NCBI GenBank assembly: GCA_016208915.1
Contig: JACQXE010000072.1
Coordinates: 1 to 64,000 of the forward strand
Source of the DNA: Nitrospirota bacterium
Lineage (GTDB): Bacteria; Nitrospirota; Thermodesulfovibrionia; Thermodesulfovibrionales; UBA1546
Direction of reading: 5' to 3'
Length of the DNA stretch: 64,000 bases
Of this stretch, positions 9,171 through 17,498 are shown in pieces (the first letter of the stretch is position 1; every line of letters begins with the position of its first letter). Below the pieces are notes generated by a model. The model searched no databases. It saw nothing but the letters and a program-made list of their open reading frames with translations, and was not told where the DNA came from. The translations under genes and the position numbers were made by a program.

Positions 9171-9850
9171 GAAATGACGCAGACGAAACAATCAACGTGT
9201 CACACTTTAAGTTTATAGGCAAAATATTGTCAGTTTTCACCCATGAGCTCAATAATCATCTTGCCATAATAAAAGAGTCAGCAGGTCTGATGGAAGATAT
9301 TCTGAGTCTGCAAAAGCCGTCTCAGCAACAGGCAATAGAGGAAAGCCTGAAGATTGCAAACTCTATTGGAGCCCAGATCAATAAGACATCATGGCTTTGC
9401 AAACAGCTTAATAATTTCGGCCATAGAATGGATAATACATACTCTGCCTTTAATGTGAACAAAACCTTAGAAGAACTCTTAATATTAATTAACAGGTCTG
9501 CAAATCAGAGCAAGATAAATTTTGCAAAAGATTTTCAGGAAGACATTCCTTCGATTTACAATAATCCTGCAAAACTTCAGTTTCTTATTTTTTGTTTGGT
9601 TGATAGTTATTTAAAACAACTTTCTAAAGACAGCACTATAGTTTTTAAGACTTCACATAAGGACAAAGCGGTTAAAATCAGTATTATCCCTGAAGGCAGA
9701 TTTATAGAGGCCTACGAAGCAAACATATGTCCTGATGATCTTCATCAGCATATCGTAACCAAGTTAGAGGGGAACATGGCCGTATATGAAAGAGGCGCAG
9801 TGATTACGCTTCCTCTTTCTGTAGCAACAGGCGCTAAGATGCCTGAATAA
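9167..9850 (+). CDS. Histidine kinase-like protein with degenerate ATPase half
   Basis: A 227-residue protein starting in a 4-base overlap with the receiver gene. Near residue 27 it has an H-box-like sequence, SVFTHELNNHLAIIKESAG, closely resembling that of the upstream kinase. The C-terminal half shows no N-box, no G1 DxGxG and no G2 glycines, so ATP binding looks lost. It may act as a histidine phosphotransfer or dimerisation adaptor between the kinase and the three receivers, or as an anti-kinase. That role is inference. Confidence 0.65.
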   Translation: MRNDADETINVSHFKFIGKILSVFTHELNNHLAIIKESAGLMEDILSLQKPSQQQAIEESLKIANSIGAQINKTSWLCKQLNNFGHRMDNTYSAFNVNKTLEELLILINRSANQSKINFAKDFQEDIPSIYNNPAKLQFLIFCLVDSYLKQLSKDSTIVFKTSHKDKAVKISIIPEGRFIEAYEANICPDDLHQHIVTKLEGNMAVYERGAVITLPLSVATGAKMPE

Positions 9851-9899
9851 CACGAGGCAAAATGAATTTGAAATATTTATGCTTAAAAAGGAGGCGCCC

Positions 9900-10358
9900 A
9901 TGAAGAAAAAGAAGGAAGTAAAGGTTTTGCTCGTTGATGATGAAGTAGAGTTTGTTGATACCCTTGCGCAAAGACTTAGGATGAGGGAACTGCATGTGGA
10001 CACCGTTTATGACGGTGAACAGGCACTATCTTTTATCAAAAGGATTGAGCCTGATGTAATAGTGCTTGATTTAAAAATGCCCGGGCTGCACGGCATTGAA
10101 GTTCTCAGGGAGATTAAAAAAATGTCTCCCCAGATACAGGTGATAATCCTTACCGGCCACGGTACTGAAAAAGACTCCGAAGAAGCAAAAAAGCTTGGAG
10201 GATTTGATTTTCTTAGAAAGCCTGCTGACATAGACCTGCTGGTTGCCAAGATCAAAGAGGCATTTGCAGAGAAGATTGAAAGAACTATGACTGCAATTGC
10301 ATTCGCTGAAGAGGGAGAGTTGGATACAGCAGAAAAAATCATTAAAAAAGAAGAATAG
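9900..10358 (+). CDS. Response regulator receiver protein
   Basis: A CheY-like receiver with phospho-acceptor Asp in VIVLDLKMPG, acidic pair near residues 14-15 (LLVDDEVEF), ILTGHGT and RKPAD lysine motif, plus a short C-terminal helical tail. I chose the ATG at 9900 because AGGAGG at 9889-9894 lies directly before it; an upstream in-frame ATG at 9879 would put that site inside the gene. No DNA-binding domain is present. It is closely related to the next receiver, suggesting duplication. Confidence 0.88.
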   Translation: MKKKKEVKVLLVDDEVEFVDTLAQRLRMRELHVDTVYDGEQALSFIKRIEPDVIVLDLKMPGLHGIEVLREIKKMSPQIQVIILTGHGTEKDSEEAKKLGGFDFLRKPADIDLLVAKIKEAFAEKIERTMTAIAFAEEGELDTAEKIIKKEE

Positions 10359-10379
10359 ATTAAAAGGAGGTATATTAAA

Positions 10380-10820
10380 ATGGCAGAGGAAATAAAGGCT
10401 AATATTCTTCTGGTAGATGATGAGGAACAGTTTCTCAATGTTTTCTCAAAAAGATTAGAAGGCCGCGGCATGAAGGTTGATACTGCTGCAACCGGAGATG
10501 AGGCAATGAAAAAAGCCGAAGGCAAAGACTTTGACGCAATCGTGCTTGATCTTGTGATGCCGGGCATAGACGGGATTCAGGCATTAAAACGCCTTAGGGA
10601 AGAAAACCCTGACCTGCAGATTATAATCCTCACCGGTCATTCCTCAGTTGAAAAGGGAGTTGAGGCTATCAAGGCAGGCGCAGTGGATTTTTTAGAGAAG
10701 CCTGTTGATATGGAGAAACTGATGAAGATTATTGGAGAGGCACAAAGCAAGAAGGTTCTCTTAGTTGAGAAAAAGGCTGAAAAACAAGTGAAAGAAATAT
10801 TAGAGTCAAAGGGCTGGTAG
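10380..10820 (+). CDS. Response regulator receiver protein
   Basis: A 146-residue receiver: LLVDDEEQF acidic pocket, phospho-acceptor in IVLDLVMPG, ILTGHSS switch and LEKPVD lysine, with a short charged C-terminal extension. AAAAGGAGG lies nine to ten bases before the ATG. It is the third receiver in this run and, like the others, lacks an output domain. Three stand-alone receivers after one complete kinase suggest either a branched relay or a buffer for phosphate. Confidence 0.9.
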   Translation: MAEEIKANILLVDDEEQFLNVFSKRLEGRGMKVDTAATGDEAMKKAEGKDFDAIVLDLVMPGIDGIQALKRLREENPDLQIIILTGHSSVEKGVEAIKAGAVDFLEKPVDMEKLMKIIGEAQSKKVLLVEKKAEKQVKEILESKGW

Positions 10821-10857
10821 ACTAAAAATTTTACCTAAATAAATAGCAGGAGGCTTT

Positions 10858-11379
10858 ATGGCAAACAGTAAAACTGCAAAGGATTTGATGCTTGATGTTT
10901 TTGATTTTCCTCACATCCCTTACTGGTTCACGATCAAACAGGCAATAGGAATTGTGAAGAAATCATTGCTCAGCAATGAGAAGCGCCATCACCCGATGGC
11001 AATACTCGTCTTTGACGAGAAATATAATCTTTTAGGTACATTAAGCCTTAAGGATATTCTGAGAGGGCTTGAACCGAAATTCTTAAAACCTACAACAAAA
11101 GCACAGGTTCCTGCAGAAGATGAATCAGGGCTGTCATTGCTCTGGGATACCTTGTTTGATAAGGGAGCTAAAGAGGCAGCAGAAAAACCGGTCAGCGAGG
11201 TGATGGTTCCGGCAAAGTTCTTTGTTAAACCGGAAGATCCTGTTACAAAGGCAGCATATCTGATGGTTCACAATGACTTAGTTCTATTGCCTGTTCTTGA
11301 GGACAAAAAGAAGTTTGTAGGACTGGTAAGAATGGTAGAAATCTTTGATGAAATATCAAATTCAATATTACAGTCATAA
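10858..11379 (+). CDS. CBS-domain pair protein
   Basis: A 173-residue cytoplasmic protein with two CBS motifs (about 5-75 and 115-170); the second reads VSEVMVPAKFFVKPEDPVTKAA without a break in the family pattern. CBS pairs bind adenine nucleotides and gate or signal for partner enzymes and transporters. AGGAGG lies before the ATG. It sits 15 bases before the DASS-type transporter, so it is a good candidate to sense cell energy for that transporter (inference). Confidence 0.8.
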   Translation: MANSKTAKDLMLDVFDFPHIPYWFTIKQAIGIVKKSLLSNEKRHHPMAILVFDEKYNLLGTLSLKDILRGLEPKFLKPTTKAQVPAEDESGLSLLWDTLFDKGAKEAAEKPVSEVMVPAKFFVKPEDPVTKAAYLMVHNDLVLLPVLEDKKKFVGLVRMVEIFDEISNSILQS

Positions 11380-11393
11380 GGGGGAAAAAGATA

Positions 11394-12914
11394 ATGGCAG
11401 AAAAAGATATTAAGACTACGCAGGGCTTACCACAGCCTCCTAAGGAAATAGTGGTTGCCGCTCCAAAGATCCCGTTTGACTGGAAGCGTATTTTATTTAT
11501 TTTATTGGGATTAGGTCTTTTCCTTTTCGTTTATTTTATGCCGCAGTGGGGCGATGCCGTTGACCCGACAGGAAAAGCATTCCCTTTGTCGAATCAGGGT
11601 AAAGGCGCTTTGGCCCTTTTCATGCTTGCAAGCATCTGGTGGATATTTGAGGTCGTGCCGATTGGCGTGACCGCCATAGCGATCGGCGTGTTTCAGGCAT
11701 TGTTTGCCATACGCCCCGCGAAAGAGGCTTTCAAGGACTTTATGGACCCATCTGTTATGTTCATCTTCGCTTCAGTTGTTGTAGGCCTTGCATTTACAAA
11801 ATCAGGTCTTACCAAGCGTCTGGCTTACAAGATGCTTCAGGTTGTAGGTGAAAAAACAAACATGATTTTATTAGGGGCATTGGTAGTTACCGCAGGACTT
11901 GCCCATGTCATGGCGCATACCGCTGCCGCCGCCACAGTATTTCCTATACTTCTCGCAGTCAACGCCCTCTATGGTGAGGGGGACAAACAGACAAATTTCG
12001 GTAAATCTTTGTTTATCGGTATGGCTTACGCGGCAGGCGCAGGCAGTGTTATCACCTTTTTAGGCTCAGCTCGTGCTGCTGCCGGCGCAGGCATGTTTGC
12101 CGAATTCACCGGCAGGACCATCGGGTTCTTTGATCTCACAAAATATTCTTTCATTATCGGCTGGGGCATGGTCTTCCTGATCTGGATTTACCTAATGGTC
12201 TTCCTGAAGCCCGAAAAGAAGATAATACCCGGGCTTAAAGAAAAGGTCGGCAAGCTCACAAAAGAACTCGGCCCCATGACCAGGGATGAGAAGTTTGTAA
12301 TCATCACCGTGCTGGGAGCCATATTAGTGATGTCCATGCAAACCTTTGTGCCGGCTTTAAAGTCGTTAGACAGGGCTGCAATCATGCTGGTATCAACTCT
12401 TTTATTCTTCCTATGCAAGGTTCTGACCGTTAAAGAGCTTGAGGACATCCCGTGGAATATCATCCTCCTCTTCAGTGGCGCCATGAGTATAGGTTTCTGC
12501 CTCTGGCAGACAGGCGCGGCACAGTGGCTGGCAGTGAACTGGCTCGTCATGTTCCAGAACGCGCACTGGCTCGTGTTCGTTCTAAGTATAGCGACCTTTG
12601 TCCTCATCATGACAAACTTCATCATGAACGTAGCCGCAATCGCAATATCGCTGCCGGTTTCGCTTGTCATTGCTCCTTATCTGGGTGTTGCGCCTGATGT
12701 GATTTTTTATTCATCACTGTTAACAGCCGGTATGCCTTTTTTGCTTTTGATCGGCGCTGCGCCGAATGCTATTGCCTATGAGTCAAAACAGTTCACACCC
12801 GGTGAGTTTTTCAGGCACGGGTTGCTGTTGAGCGTTGGATTGATAGCGATTATCGGAATAGCAATAGTTACAATGTGGCCGATATTAGGCATGCCGATAA
12901 CGATTCCTAAGTGA
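11394..12914 (+). CDS. DASS/SLC13-type anion transporter
   Basis: A 506-residue integral membrane protein of the divalent-anion:Na+ symporter (DASS/SLC13) family, with about eleven or twelve hydrophobic segments. The family's two Ser-Asn-Thr sodium-site motifs are not canonical: the first region reads AHVMAHTAAAATVFPI and the second TNFIMNVAAIAISLP. That departure suggests changed substrate or coupling. It follows the CBS protein by 15 bases and is followed by an LCIB-like carbonic anhydrase and an NhaD antiporter, which makes bicarbonate one candidate substrate beside sulfate and dicarboxylates. Confidence 0.82.
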   Translation: MAEKDIKTTQGLPQPPKEIVVAAPKIPFDWKRILFILLGLGLFLFVYFMPQWGDAVDPTGKAFPLSNQGKGALALFMLASIWWIFEVVPIGVTAIAIGVFQALFAIRPAKEAFKDFMDPSVMFIFASVVVGLAFTKSGLTKRLAYKMLQVVGEKTNMILLGALVVTAGLAHVMAHTAAAATVFPILLAVNALYGEGDKQTNFGKSLFIGMAYAAGAGSVITFLGSARAAAGAGMFAEFTGRTIGFFDLTKYSFIIGWGMVFLIWIYLMVFLKPEKKIIPGLKEKVGKLTKELGPMTRDEKFVIITVLGAILVMSMQTFVPALKSLDRAAIMLVSTLLFFLCKVLTVKELEDIPWNIILLFSGAMSIGFCLWQTGAAQWLAVNWLVMFQNAHWLVFVLSIATFVLIMTNFIMNVAAIAISLPVSLVIAPYLGVAPDVIFYSSLLTAGMPFLLLIGAAPNAIAYESKQFTPGEFFRHGLLLSVGLIAIIGIAIVTMWPILGMPITIPK

Positions 12915-12951
12915 ATAGTCGTCAGTGAATAGTTTATAAAATACTGTTATT

Positions 12952-13029
12952 TGTCATTCCCGCAAGCGAAGCGCGTCGGGAATCCTTCTGAAATGTTATC
13001 GGAAAGATTCCGGACAAGCCGGAATGACA
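12952..13029. repeat. Palindromic intergenic repeat (TGTCATTCC family)
   Basis: The element opens TGTCATTCCCGCAAGCG and closes GCCGGAATGACA, forming a long imperfect hairpin between the anion transporter and the carbonic anhydrase-like gene. Relatives or half-copies occur at 13806, 23510, 31157, 35100 and 54347. It may act as an RNA hairpin that limits readthrough or protects the upstream mRNA end. Confidence 0.8.
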
Positions 13030-13071
13030 GAAAAGTAAGGCTTTATAAACAGGCACTGTTATGGAGGTTTT

Positions 13072-13788
13072 GTGAGTTTTGAAGATATTCTGAAAAAGTA
13101 TTTTGACAGAGCATACTCAGAAATAGATTTTGTCAAAAGAACTTATGCTTCCCTGAAAAAGTTGGGCTTTAATGATGACAATACAATTGCGGCTACCTGT
13201 ATCTGCAGGGATGAGATATCGCAGACCCTCAGAAGCATAATTAAACATATGTGGGGAGAGGCATTTAATCTTTCGAGCCTTGCAGGGATGTTTTTTGCAG
13301 GGAAAACAGGGCTGGCAGCAGCTATGCATCATGCTCCCTTGGTAGACGGAAAAGAACGGTATGTGTTTTATGCTCTGCCCCATATTGCAATAGATGCTGA
13401 CGCTAAGCTCGGCGTATGCAGACGAGAAGGAAGAGAAGGCGCATCCACTGCATGCGGCGCGCTTGCTGCATTTCAGAAAGAAATGTCAGGCGGCAAGTTA
13501 AATCTTTTAATGGATAATGAAGATGTTGAACAGAGCCTTATCAGGATGCGTCTTTTAAGGGAAATACAATACGGTAAGGTTCCTGACCTTCTTGAACTCA
13601 CTAAAATAACACAAGCTGTTATACAGGCTGATCTTGAAAACACTATTAAAAAAGTTGTTGATACAAATAAGAGCGACTATGCAGTAATAACAGGCATTCA
13701 GATTCACGGCCCTGAAAGTAATTATATATGGCCGGCAGAATGTTATGCGGTTGTAAATGGAAATAAAATACAGTTGAAGGTTGAATAG
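13072..13788 (+). CDS. LCIB-like beta-type carbonic anhydrase domain protein
   Basis: A 238-residue protein starting at GTG with GGAGG at 13063-13067. It shows features of the LCIB/C (limiting-CO2-inducible) carbonic anhydrase fold: CRDE at 45-48, GKTG at 77-80, HH at 86-87, PHIAID at 103-108 and STACGAL at 125-131. By analogy with that family, Cys45, His104 and Cys128 would bind Zn and the Arg46-Asp47 pair would serve the active site in CO2/bicarbonate interconversion. It lies between an anion transporter and a Na+/H+ antiporter. The family call rests on these motifs only; some LCIB relatives are inactive as enzymes. Confidence 0.7.
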   Translation: MSFEDILKKYFDRAYSEIDFVKRTYASLKKLGFNDDNTIAATCICRDEISQTLRSIIKHMWGEAFNLSSLAGMFFAGKTGLAAAMHHAPLVDGKERYVFYALPHIAIDADAKLGVCRREGREGASTACGALAAFQKEMSGGKLNLLMDNEDVEQSLIRMRLLREIQYGKVPDLLELTKITQAVIQADLENTIKKVVDTNKSDYAVITGIQIHGPESNYIWPAECYAVVNGNKIQLKVE

Positions 13789-13805
13789 TTGAAAATCATT
13801 TTGAT

Positions 13806-13921
13806 TGTCATTCCCGCTTGTCGGGAGTAATAGCTCCCCTCCTTAGTTAAGGAGGGGGTGGGGTGGTTGGTTTGAAGAAATTACCACCCCTTTAATCCCC
13901 TCCTAAAATAGGAGGGGAGCT
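13806..13921. repeat. Half TGTCATTCC repeat plus CTCCCCTCC inverted repeat
   Basis: A half-copy of the TGTCATTCC family (13806-13826) is followed by a second palindromic element whose ends AGCTCCCCTCC (13832-13842) and GGAGGGGAGCT (13911-13921) are perfect 11-bp inverted repeats, with inner CCTCCTTAGTTAAGGAGG and a GGTGGGGTGGT / ACCACCCC pair. The whole gap would fold as a strong RNA hairpin before the antiporter gene. Confidence 0.75.
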
Positions 13922-13944
13922 TGAAGGAATAAAATGGAGGAATT

Positions 13945-13992
13945 ATGAAAACAAAATATTTAAAACAGCCTCAAGGAGGACTAAATTTATGA
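13945..13992 (+). CDS. Possible 15-residue leader peptide before nhaD
   Basis: ATG at 13945 is preceded by GGAGG (13936-13940) and opens a 15-codon frame (MKTKYLKQPQGGLNL) whose TGA overlaps the antiporter ATG as ATGA. The AAGGAGGA ribosome site of the antiporter lies inside this frame. The arrangement suits translational coupling. It is too short for family evidence and could be chance. Confidence 0.4.
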   Translation: MKTKYLKQPQGGLNL

Positions 13993-15269
13993 TGACCATG
14001 GTTGCAGTCGTATTCGTGCTCGCCTACGCTACGATCGCACTCGAGCACCCGATTAAAATCAACAAATCCGCCACAGCCCTGATTGCCGCGGGCTTGATGT
14101 GGACTTTGTACTCTTTCGCAAGCCCTATCGGCGTGGAAGGCGTTAGCCACCAGCTTACTGAAAAACTGGCAGAAACAGCGGCCATCGTATTCTTCTTGAT
14201 TTGTGCCATGACCATAGTCGAGGTGACAGACTCCCACGGAGGTTTCGAGGTCATCACTTCACGCATCAAGGCAACCAAGCTCACGAGCTTGCTCTGGATC
14301 GTCGGCTTCATCACCTTCTACCTGTCTTCCATTTTAGACAATATGACCACTACCATCGTGATGGTCTCCCTGATGAAGCGCCTGCTCAAGGAACACAAAC
14401 AACGCCTCTTCTTTGCGGGTATTATCGTAATTGCTGCCAATGCCGGAGGCGCATGGTCACCTATCGGCGATGTGACCACAACAATGCTATGGATTGGCGG
14501 ACAGATCACAACATTAAATATTATGAAGACTACCTGGATTGCTTCCATGGTCAACTTACTGGTTCCTCTTGTCATAGCCTCCTTCATGCTCAAAGGCAAT
14601 GTCGTGCCTCCTGACAAGGTCGAAAACGGCGCCACAAACACCTCTCAGTTCGAAAAGACCCTGATGTTCTTTATGGGCATGGGTTCTTTAATCTTTGTTC
14701 CCATATTCAAGTCCGTTACGCATTTGCCCCCATATCTCGGCATTTTGTTTGCCCTCGGAATACTTTGGCTGGTAGGTAATATACTACATCGGGAAAAGCC
14801 CGCGGAAGTGAAGGAACATCTCACTTTGACCAAGGCCCTCAAACGCATTGATATGGCATCGGTGGTATTTTTTATCGGAATCCTGCTTGCTGTGGCTACC
14901 CTTTCTGCAAATGGCATGCTCCCAGCATTAGCCCAGTGGCTCGATGTCAAAATCGGAAACCAGTCTTTGATAGTCATTATTATCGGCCTTGTTTCAGCCG
15001 TTGTGGATAATATTCCACTTGTGGCTGCTTCCATGGGCATGTACCCGCTTGCCCAGTTCCCTCCGGACTCCTTTCTTTGGGAGTTCATAGCATACTGCGC
15101 AGGCACAGGCGGTTCGATTCTGATAATTGGTTCGGCTGCGGGTGTGGTTGCTATGGGACTGGAGAAGATCGAGTTCTTCTGGTATGCCCGCCGCATAGGG
15201 CCGCTTGCTTTTGCAGGGTATTTTGCCGGCGTGGCAGCTTACATCATCCAATATAATTTTTTGCACTAA
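13989..15269 (+). CDS. nhaD: NhaD-type Na+/H+ antiporter
   Basis: A 426-residue integral membrane protein of the NhaD branch of the ion-transporter superfamily. The typical paired motifs SSILDNMTTTIVMVSL (about 115-130) and SAVVDNIPLVAASMGMY (about 337-353), with membrane-embedded Asp-Asn, are present, as is ANAGGAWSPIGDVTT (about 152-166). It would export Na+ for protons and so rebuild the sodium gradient used by a Na+-coupled transporter such as the DASS protein upstream. C-ending, GC-richer codons set it apart from its neighbours, hinting at acquisition. AAGGAGGA precedes the ATG; a terminator follows. Confidence 0.88.
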   Translation: MMTMVAVVFVLAYATIALEHPIKINKSATALIAAGLMWTLYSFASPIGVEGVSHQLTEKLAETAAIVFFLICAMTIVEVTDSHGGFEVITSRIKATKLTSLLWIVGFITFYLSSILDNMTTTIVMVSLMKRLLKEHKQRLFFAGIIVIAANAGGAWSPIGDVTTTMLWIGGQITTLNIMKTTWIASMVNLLVPLVIASFMLKGNVVPPDKVENGATNTSQFEKTLMFFMGMGSLIFVPIFKSVTHLPPYLGILFALGILWLVGNILHREKPAEVKEHLTLTKALKRIDMASVVFFIGILLAVATLSANGMLPALAQWLDVKIGNQSLIVIIIGLVSAVVDNIPLVAASMGMYPLAQFPPDSFLWEFIAYCAGTGGSILIIGSAAGVVAMGLEKIEFFWYARRIGPLAFAGYFAGVAAYIIQYNFLH

Positions 15270-15283
15270 ACAGAAGTTGGAAT

Positions 15284-15314
15284 AAAAAAAGGGCAGCATA
15301 GCTGCCCTTTTTTT
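15284..15314 (+). terminator. Rho-independent terminator after nhaD
   Basis: GGGCAGC (15291-15297), loop ATA, GCTGCCC (15301-15307), followed by seven T residues and preceded by seven A residues. The symmetrical A/T flanks make it usable from both strands, so it may also end the zinc-ribbon gene on the minus strand. Confidence 0.92.
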
Positions 15315-15346
15315 ATTTGCTTTAACACATTAGACTTTCTTGCTTC

Positions 15347-15490
15347 TTATTTCAGTGAAAACTCATGTCCGCATTTCTTACAACGAACCGTATCCCCCCT
15401 TTTTTTATTCTTGAATTGCTGCACTTTTCCGCACCTCGGACATTTTTTATATCCCATAAGCGCTGACAATAATGGAATGAAGTAAAGCAT
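15347..15490 (-). CDS. Zinc-ribbon microprotein
   Basis: A 47-residue minus-strand frame reading MLYFIPLLSALMGYKK, then CPRCG, a basic loop, CKKCGHEFSLK and stop. The Cys-x2-Cys, sixteen residues, Cys-x2-Cys spacing is a classic zinc ribbon. An internal ATG (Met12) would leave a 36-residue ribbon. It sits between two convergent signals: the bidirectional terminator on its 3' side and the divergent antiporter gene on its 5' side. Function unknown; possibly nucleic-acid or protein binding. No strong ribosome site is visible. Confidence 0.55.
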   Translation of the reverse strand: MLYFIPLLSALMGYKKCPRCGKVQQFKNKKRGDTVRCKKCGHEFSLK

Positions 15491-15512
15491 AATTTATGCT
15501 ACCATAAAAACC

Positions 15513-17498
15513 ATGGAATCTGAATTTTTAAAATCACTGGTTATTATCTTCGGCGCCTCTGCTTTAGTTGTATTTTTTTTGCACAGGCTGAAAATACCTT
15601 CTATTGTGGGATTCCTTGTTTCCGGGGTTATTATCGGGCCTTATGGCATAGGACTGATAAAAGACACTCATTCAGTTGAGATGATGGCCGAGATCGGTGT
15701 TGTTCTGCTCCTGTTTACGATCGGCATCGAGTTCTCCATGACAAAACTGACAAGAATGAGGAAGGCTGTTATTGCAGGCGGCAGTGTTCAGGTATTGCTC
15801 ACCATAGGATTGTCTGCCGCAGCCTCTTTTCTTGCAATCGGCGATGTCAACAAATCTGTTTTCTTCGGCTTCCTGATTGCTTTAAGCAGTACGGCGATTG
15901 TCCTGAAGATGTTGTCGGAAAAAGGGGAGATAGACTCTCCGCACGGCCGCACCATGGCAGGTATACTGATCTTTCAGGATATCTGTGTTGTTCCCCTTAT
16001 GCTCATCATACCCTCTTTGTCCGGAGGAACTATAAACATATTGGATATAGCAATGAAAATGGGGAAGGCTGCCCTGATTATTGCGATCGTGCTGTTAAGT
16101 GCGAGGTGGATTGTCCCGGGATTACTGCATCAGGTTGTACGTACAAGGAGCCGTGAATTATTCATAACAACAATAATATTTCTCTGTTTCGGGATTGCTT
16201 TTTTAACTTCAAAATTCGGACTTTCACTTGCACTCGGCGCATTTCTTGCGGGGCTCATAATCTCCGAGTCGGAATATGCACATCAGGCAACATCAGACAT
16301 CCTGCCGTTTAAAGACAGTTTCATAGGCATGTTTTTTGTTTCAGTCGGGATGTTGATGGATATAGGGTATATGTCTGATAATTGTCTGAAGATTGCAGCT
16401 GCTGTTGCATTGATACTCGGGCTAAAGATAATTACAGGCATAATATCCGCTCTTTCAATAGGAAGCCCTCTGAGAACCTCAATTCATGCAGGACTCGGTA
16501 TTGCCCAGATTGGAGAATTCTCTTTTGTTCTTGCAGTCGCAGGAAAGGCCTCAGGTCTGATTACAGAGGATTTCTATCAAGTTTTTCTTTCATCCTCTGT
16601 TGTGACAATGATGATGACACCTTTTGTTCTGAAGGCAGCGCCTTCGGTATCAGGCTGGATAGCAGCAAGGCGCCTGTTAAAAAGAGCAGGGAAAATCAAA
16701 AAGGTTTCAGAAGCAGACGGGTTCACAGGGAGAAGACAGGGGCATGTAATAATTATCGGGTTTGGACTGAACGGCAGAAACCTTGCAAGGGTACTAAAAG
16801 AAGCTGATATCCCCTATGCAATACTTGAAATGAACGGCGATACTGTCCGTGAGATGAAGAAAAAAGGAGAACCGATATATTATGGCGACGGAACAAGCAA
16901 AGAGATACTTCACAAACTGGGCATAGGGAAGGCGAGGCTTCTTGTTGTGGCGATATCTGATCCTGCTTCCACAAGAAACATAACATACATTGGAAGGCAT
17001 GAGAACCCTGATATATATATTATAGTCAGGACAAAGTATCTTGTTGAGGTCGATGACCTGAAGGCCCTCGGCGCAGACGAGGTGATACCTGAGGAGTTCG
17101 AAACTTCAGTGGAGATATTCTCGAGGGCGCTCCGCCAGTATCACTTCCCAAACAGCGTAATACAGGATATGGTGAATAAGATCAGGGAGGACAGTTATAC
17201 GGCCTTAAGGAGTGTTGAACTTCCCATGAGGCATTTATTTGAGGAGGTTGAGTGGCTCCCCGGAATGGAGATCGATGGATACAGAGTGCCTGCAGATTCA
17301 CATCCTGTAGGGAAAAGCATCGGTGAACTTCAGGTGAGAAAAAATACGGGTGTTACAATTATAGCAGTGAGAAGGGCGGCTGAAGTATTTACAAACCCCA
17401 AACCTGATTTCAGATTTAAGGCAGGGGATATTATATTATTTACAGGTGAAAGAAAAAGTATGAATGCGGCAATTAATTATTTTAAAAAGAGTAAATAA
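15513..17498 (+). CDS. KefB-like CPA2 monovalent cation:proton antiporter
   Basis: A 661-residue CPA2 family transporter. Residues about 1-385 form the multi-helix exchanger core (LSSTAIVLKML and QDICVVPLML are typical). Residues about 410-530 form a TrkA-N/RCK nucleotide-binding domain with GFGLNGRNLA as its GxGxxG loop, and about 570-655 a TrkA-C domain. Together they suggest NAD(H)-gated K+ or Na+ efflux in exchange for protons. The stop overlaps the next ATG by one base (TAATG), coupling it to a second cation exchanger. Confidence 0.9.
   Translation: MESEFLKSLVIIFGASALVVFFLHRLKIPSIVGFLVSGVIIGPYGIGLIKDTHSVEMMAEIGVVLLLFTIGIEFSMTKLTRMRKAVIAGGSVQVLLTIGLSAAASFLAIGDVNKSVFFGFLIALSSTAIVLKMLSEKGEIDSPHGRTMAGILIFQDICVVPLMLIIPSLSGGTINILDIAMKMGKAALIIAIVLLSARWIVPGLLHQVVRTRSRELFITTIIFLCFGIAFLTSKFGLSLALGAFLAGLIISESEYAHQATSDILPFKDSFIGMFFVSVGMLMDIGYMSDNCLKIAAAVALILGLKIITGIISALSIGSPLRTSIHAGLGIAQIGEFSFVLAVAGKASGLITEDFYQVFLSSSVVTMMMTPFVLKAAPSVSGWIAARRLLKRAGKIKKVSEADGFTGRRQGHVIIIGFGLNGRNLARVLKEADIPYAILEMNGDTVREMKKKGEPIYYGDGTSKEILHKLGIGKARLLVVAISDPASTRNITYIGRHENPDIYIIVRTKYLVEVDDLKALGADEVIPEEFETSVEIFSRALRQYHFPNSVIQDMVNKIREDSYTALRSVELPMRHLFEEVEWLPGMEIDGYRVPADSHPVGKSIGELQVRKNTGVTIIAVRRAAEVFTNPKPDFRFKAGDIILFTGERKSMNAAINYFKKSK

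Noticed and set aside
14645..15196. 183-residue minus-strand frame
   Set aside because: Antisense to nhaD, whose codon use leaves the opposite strand open; no family features.
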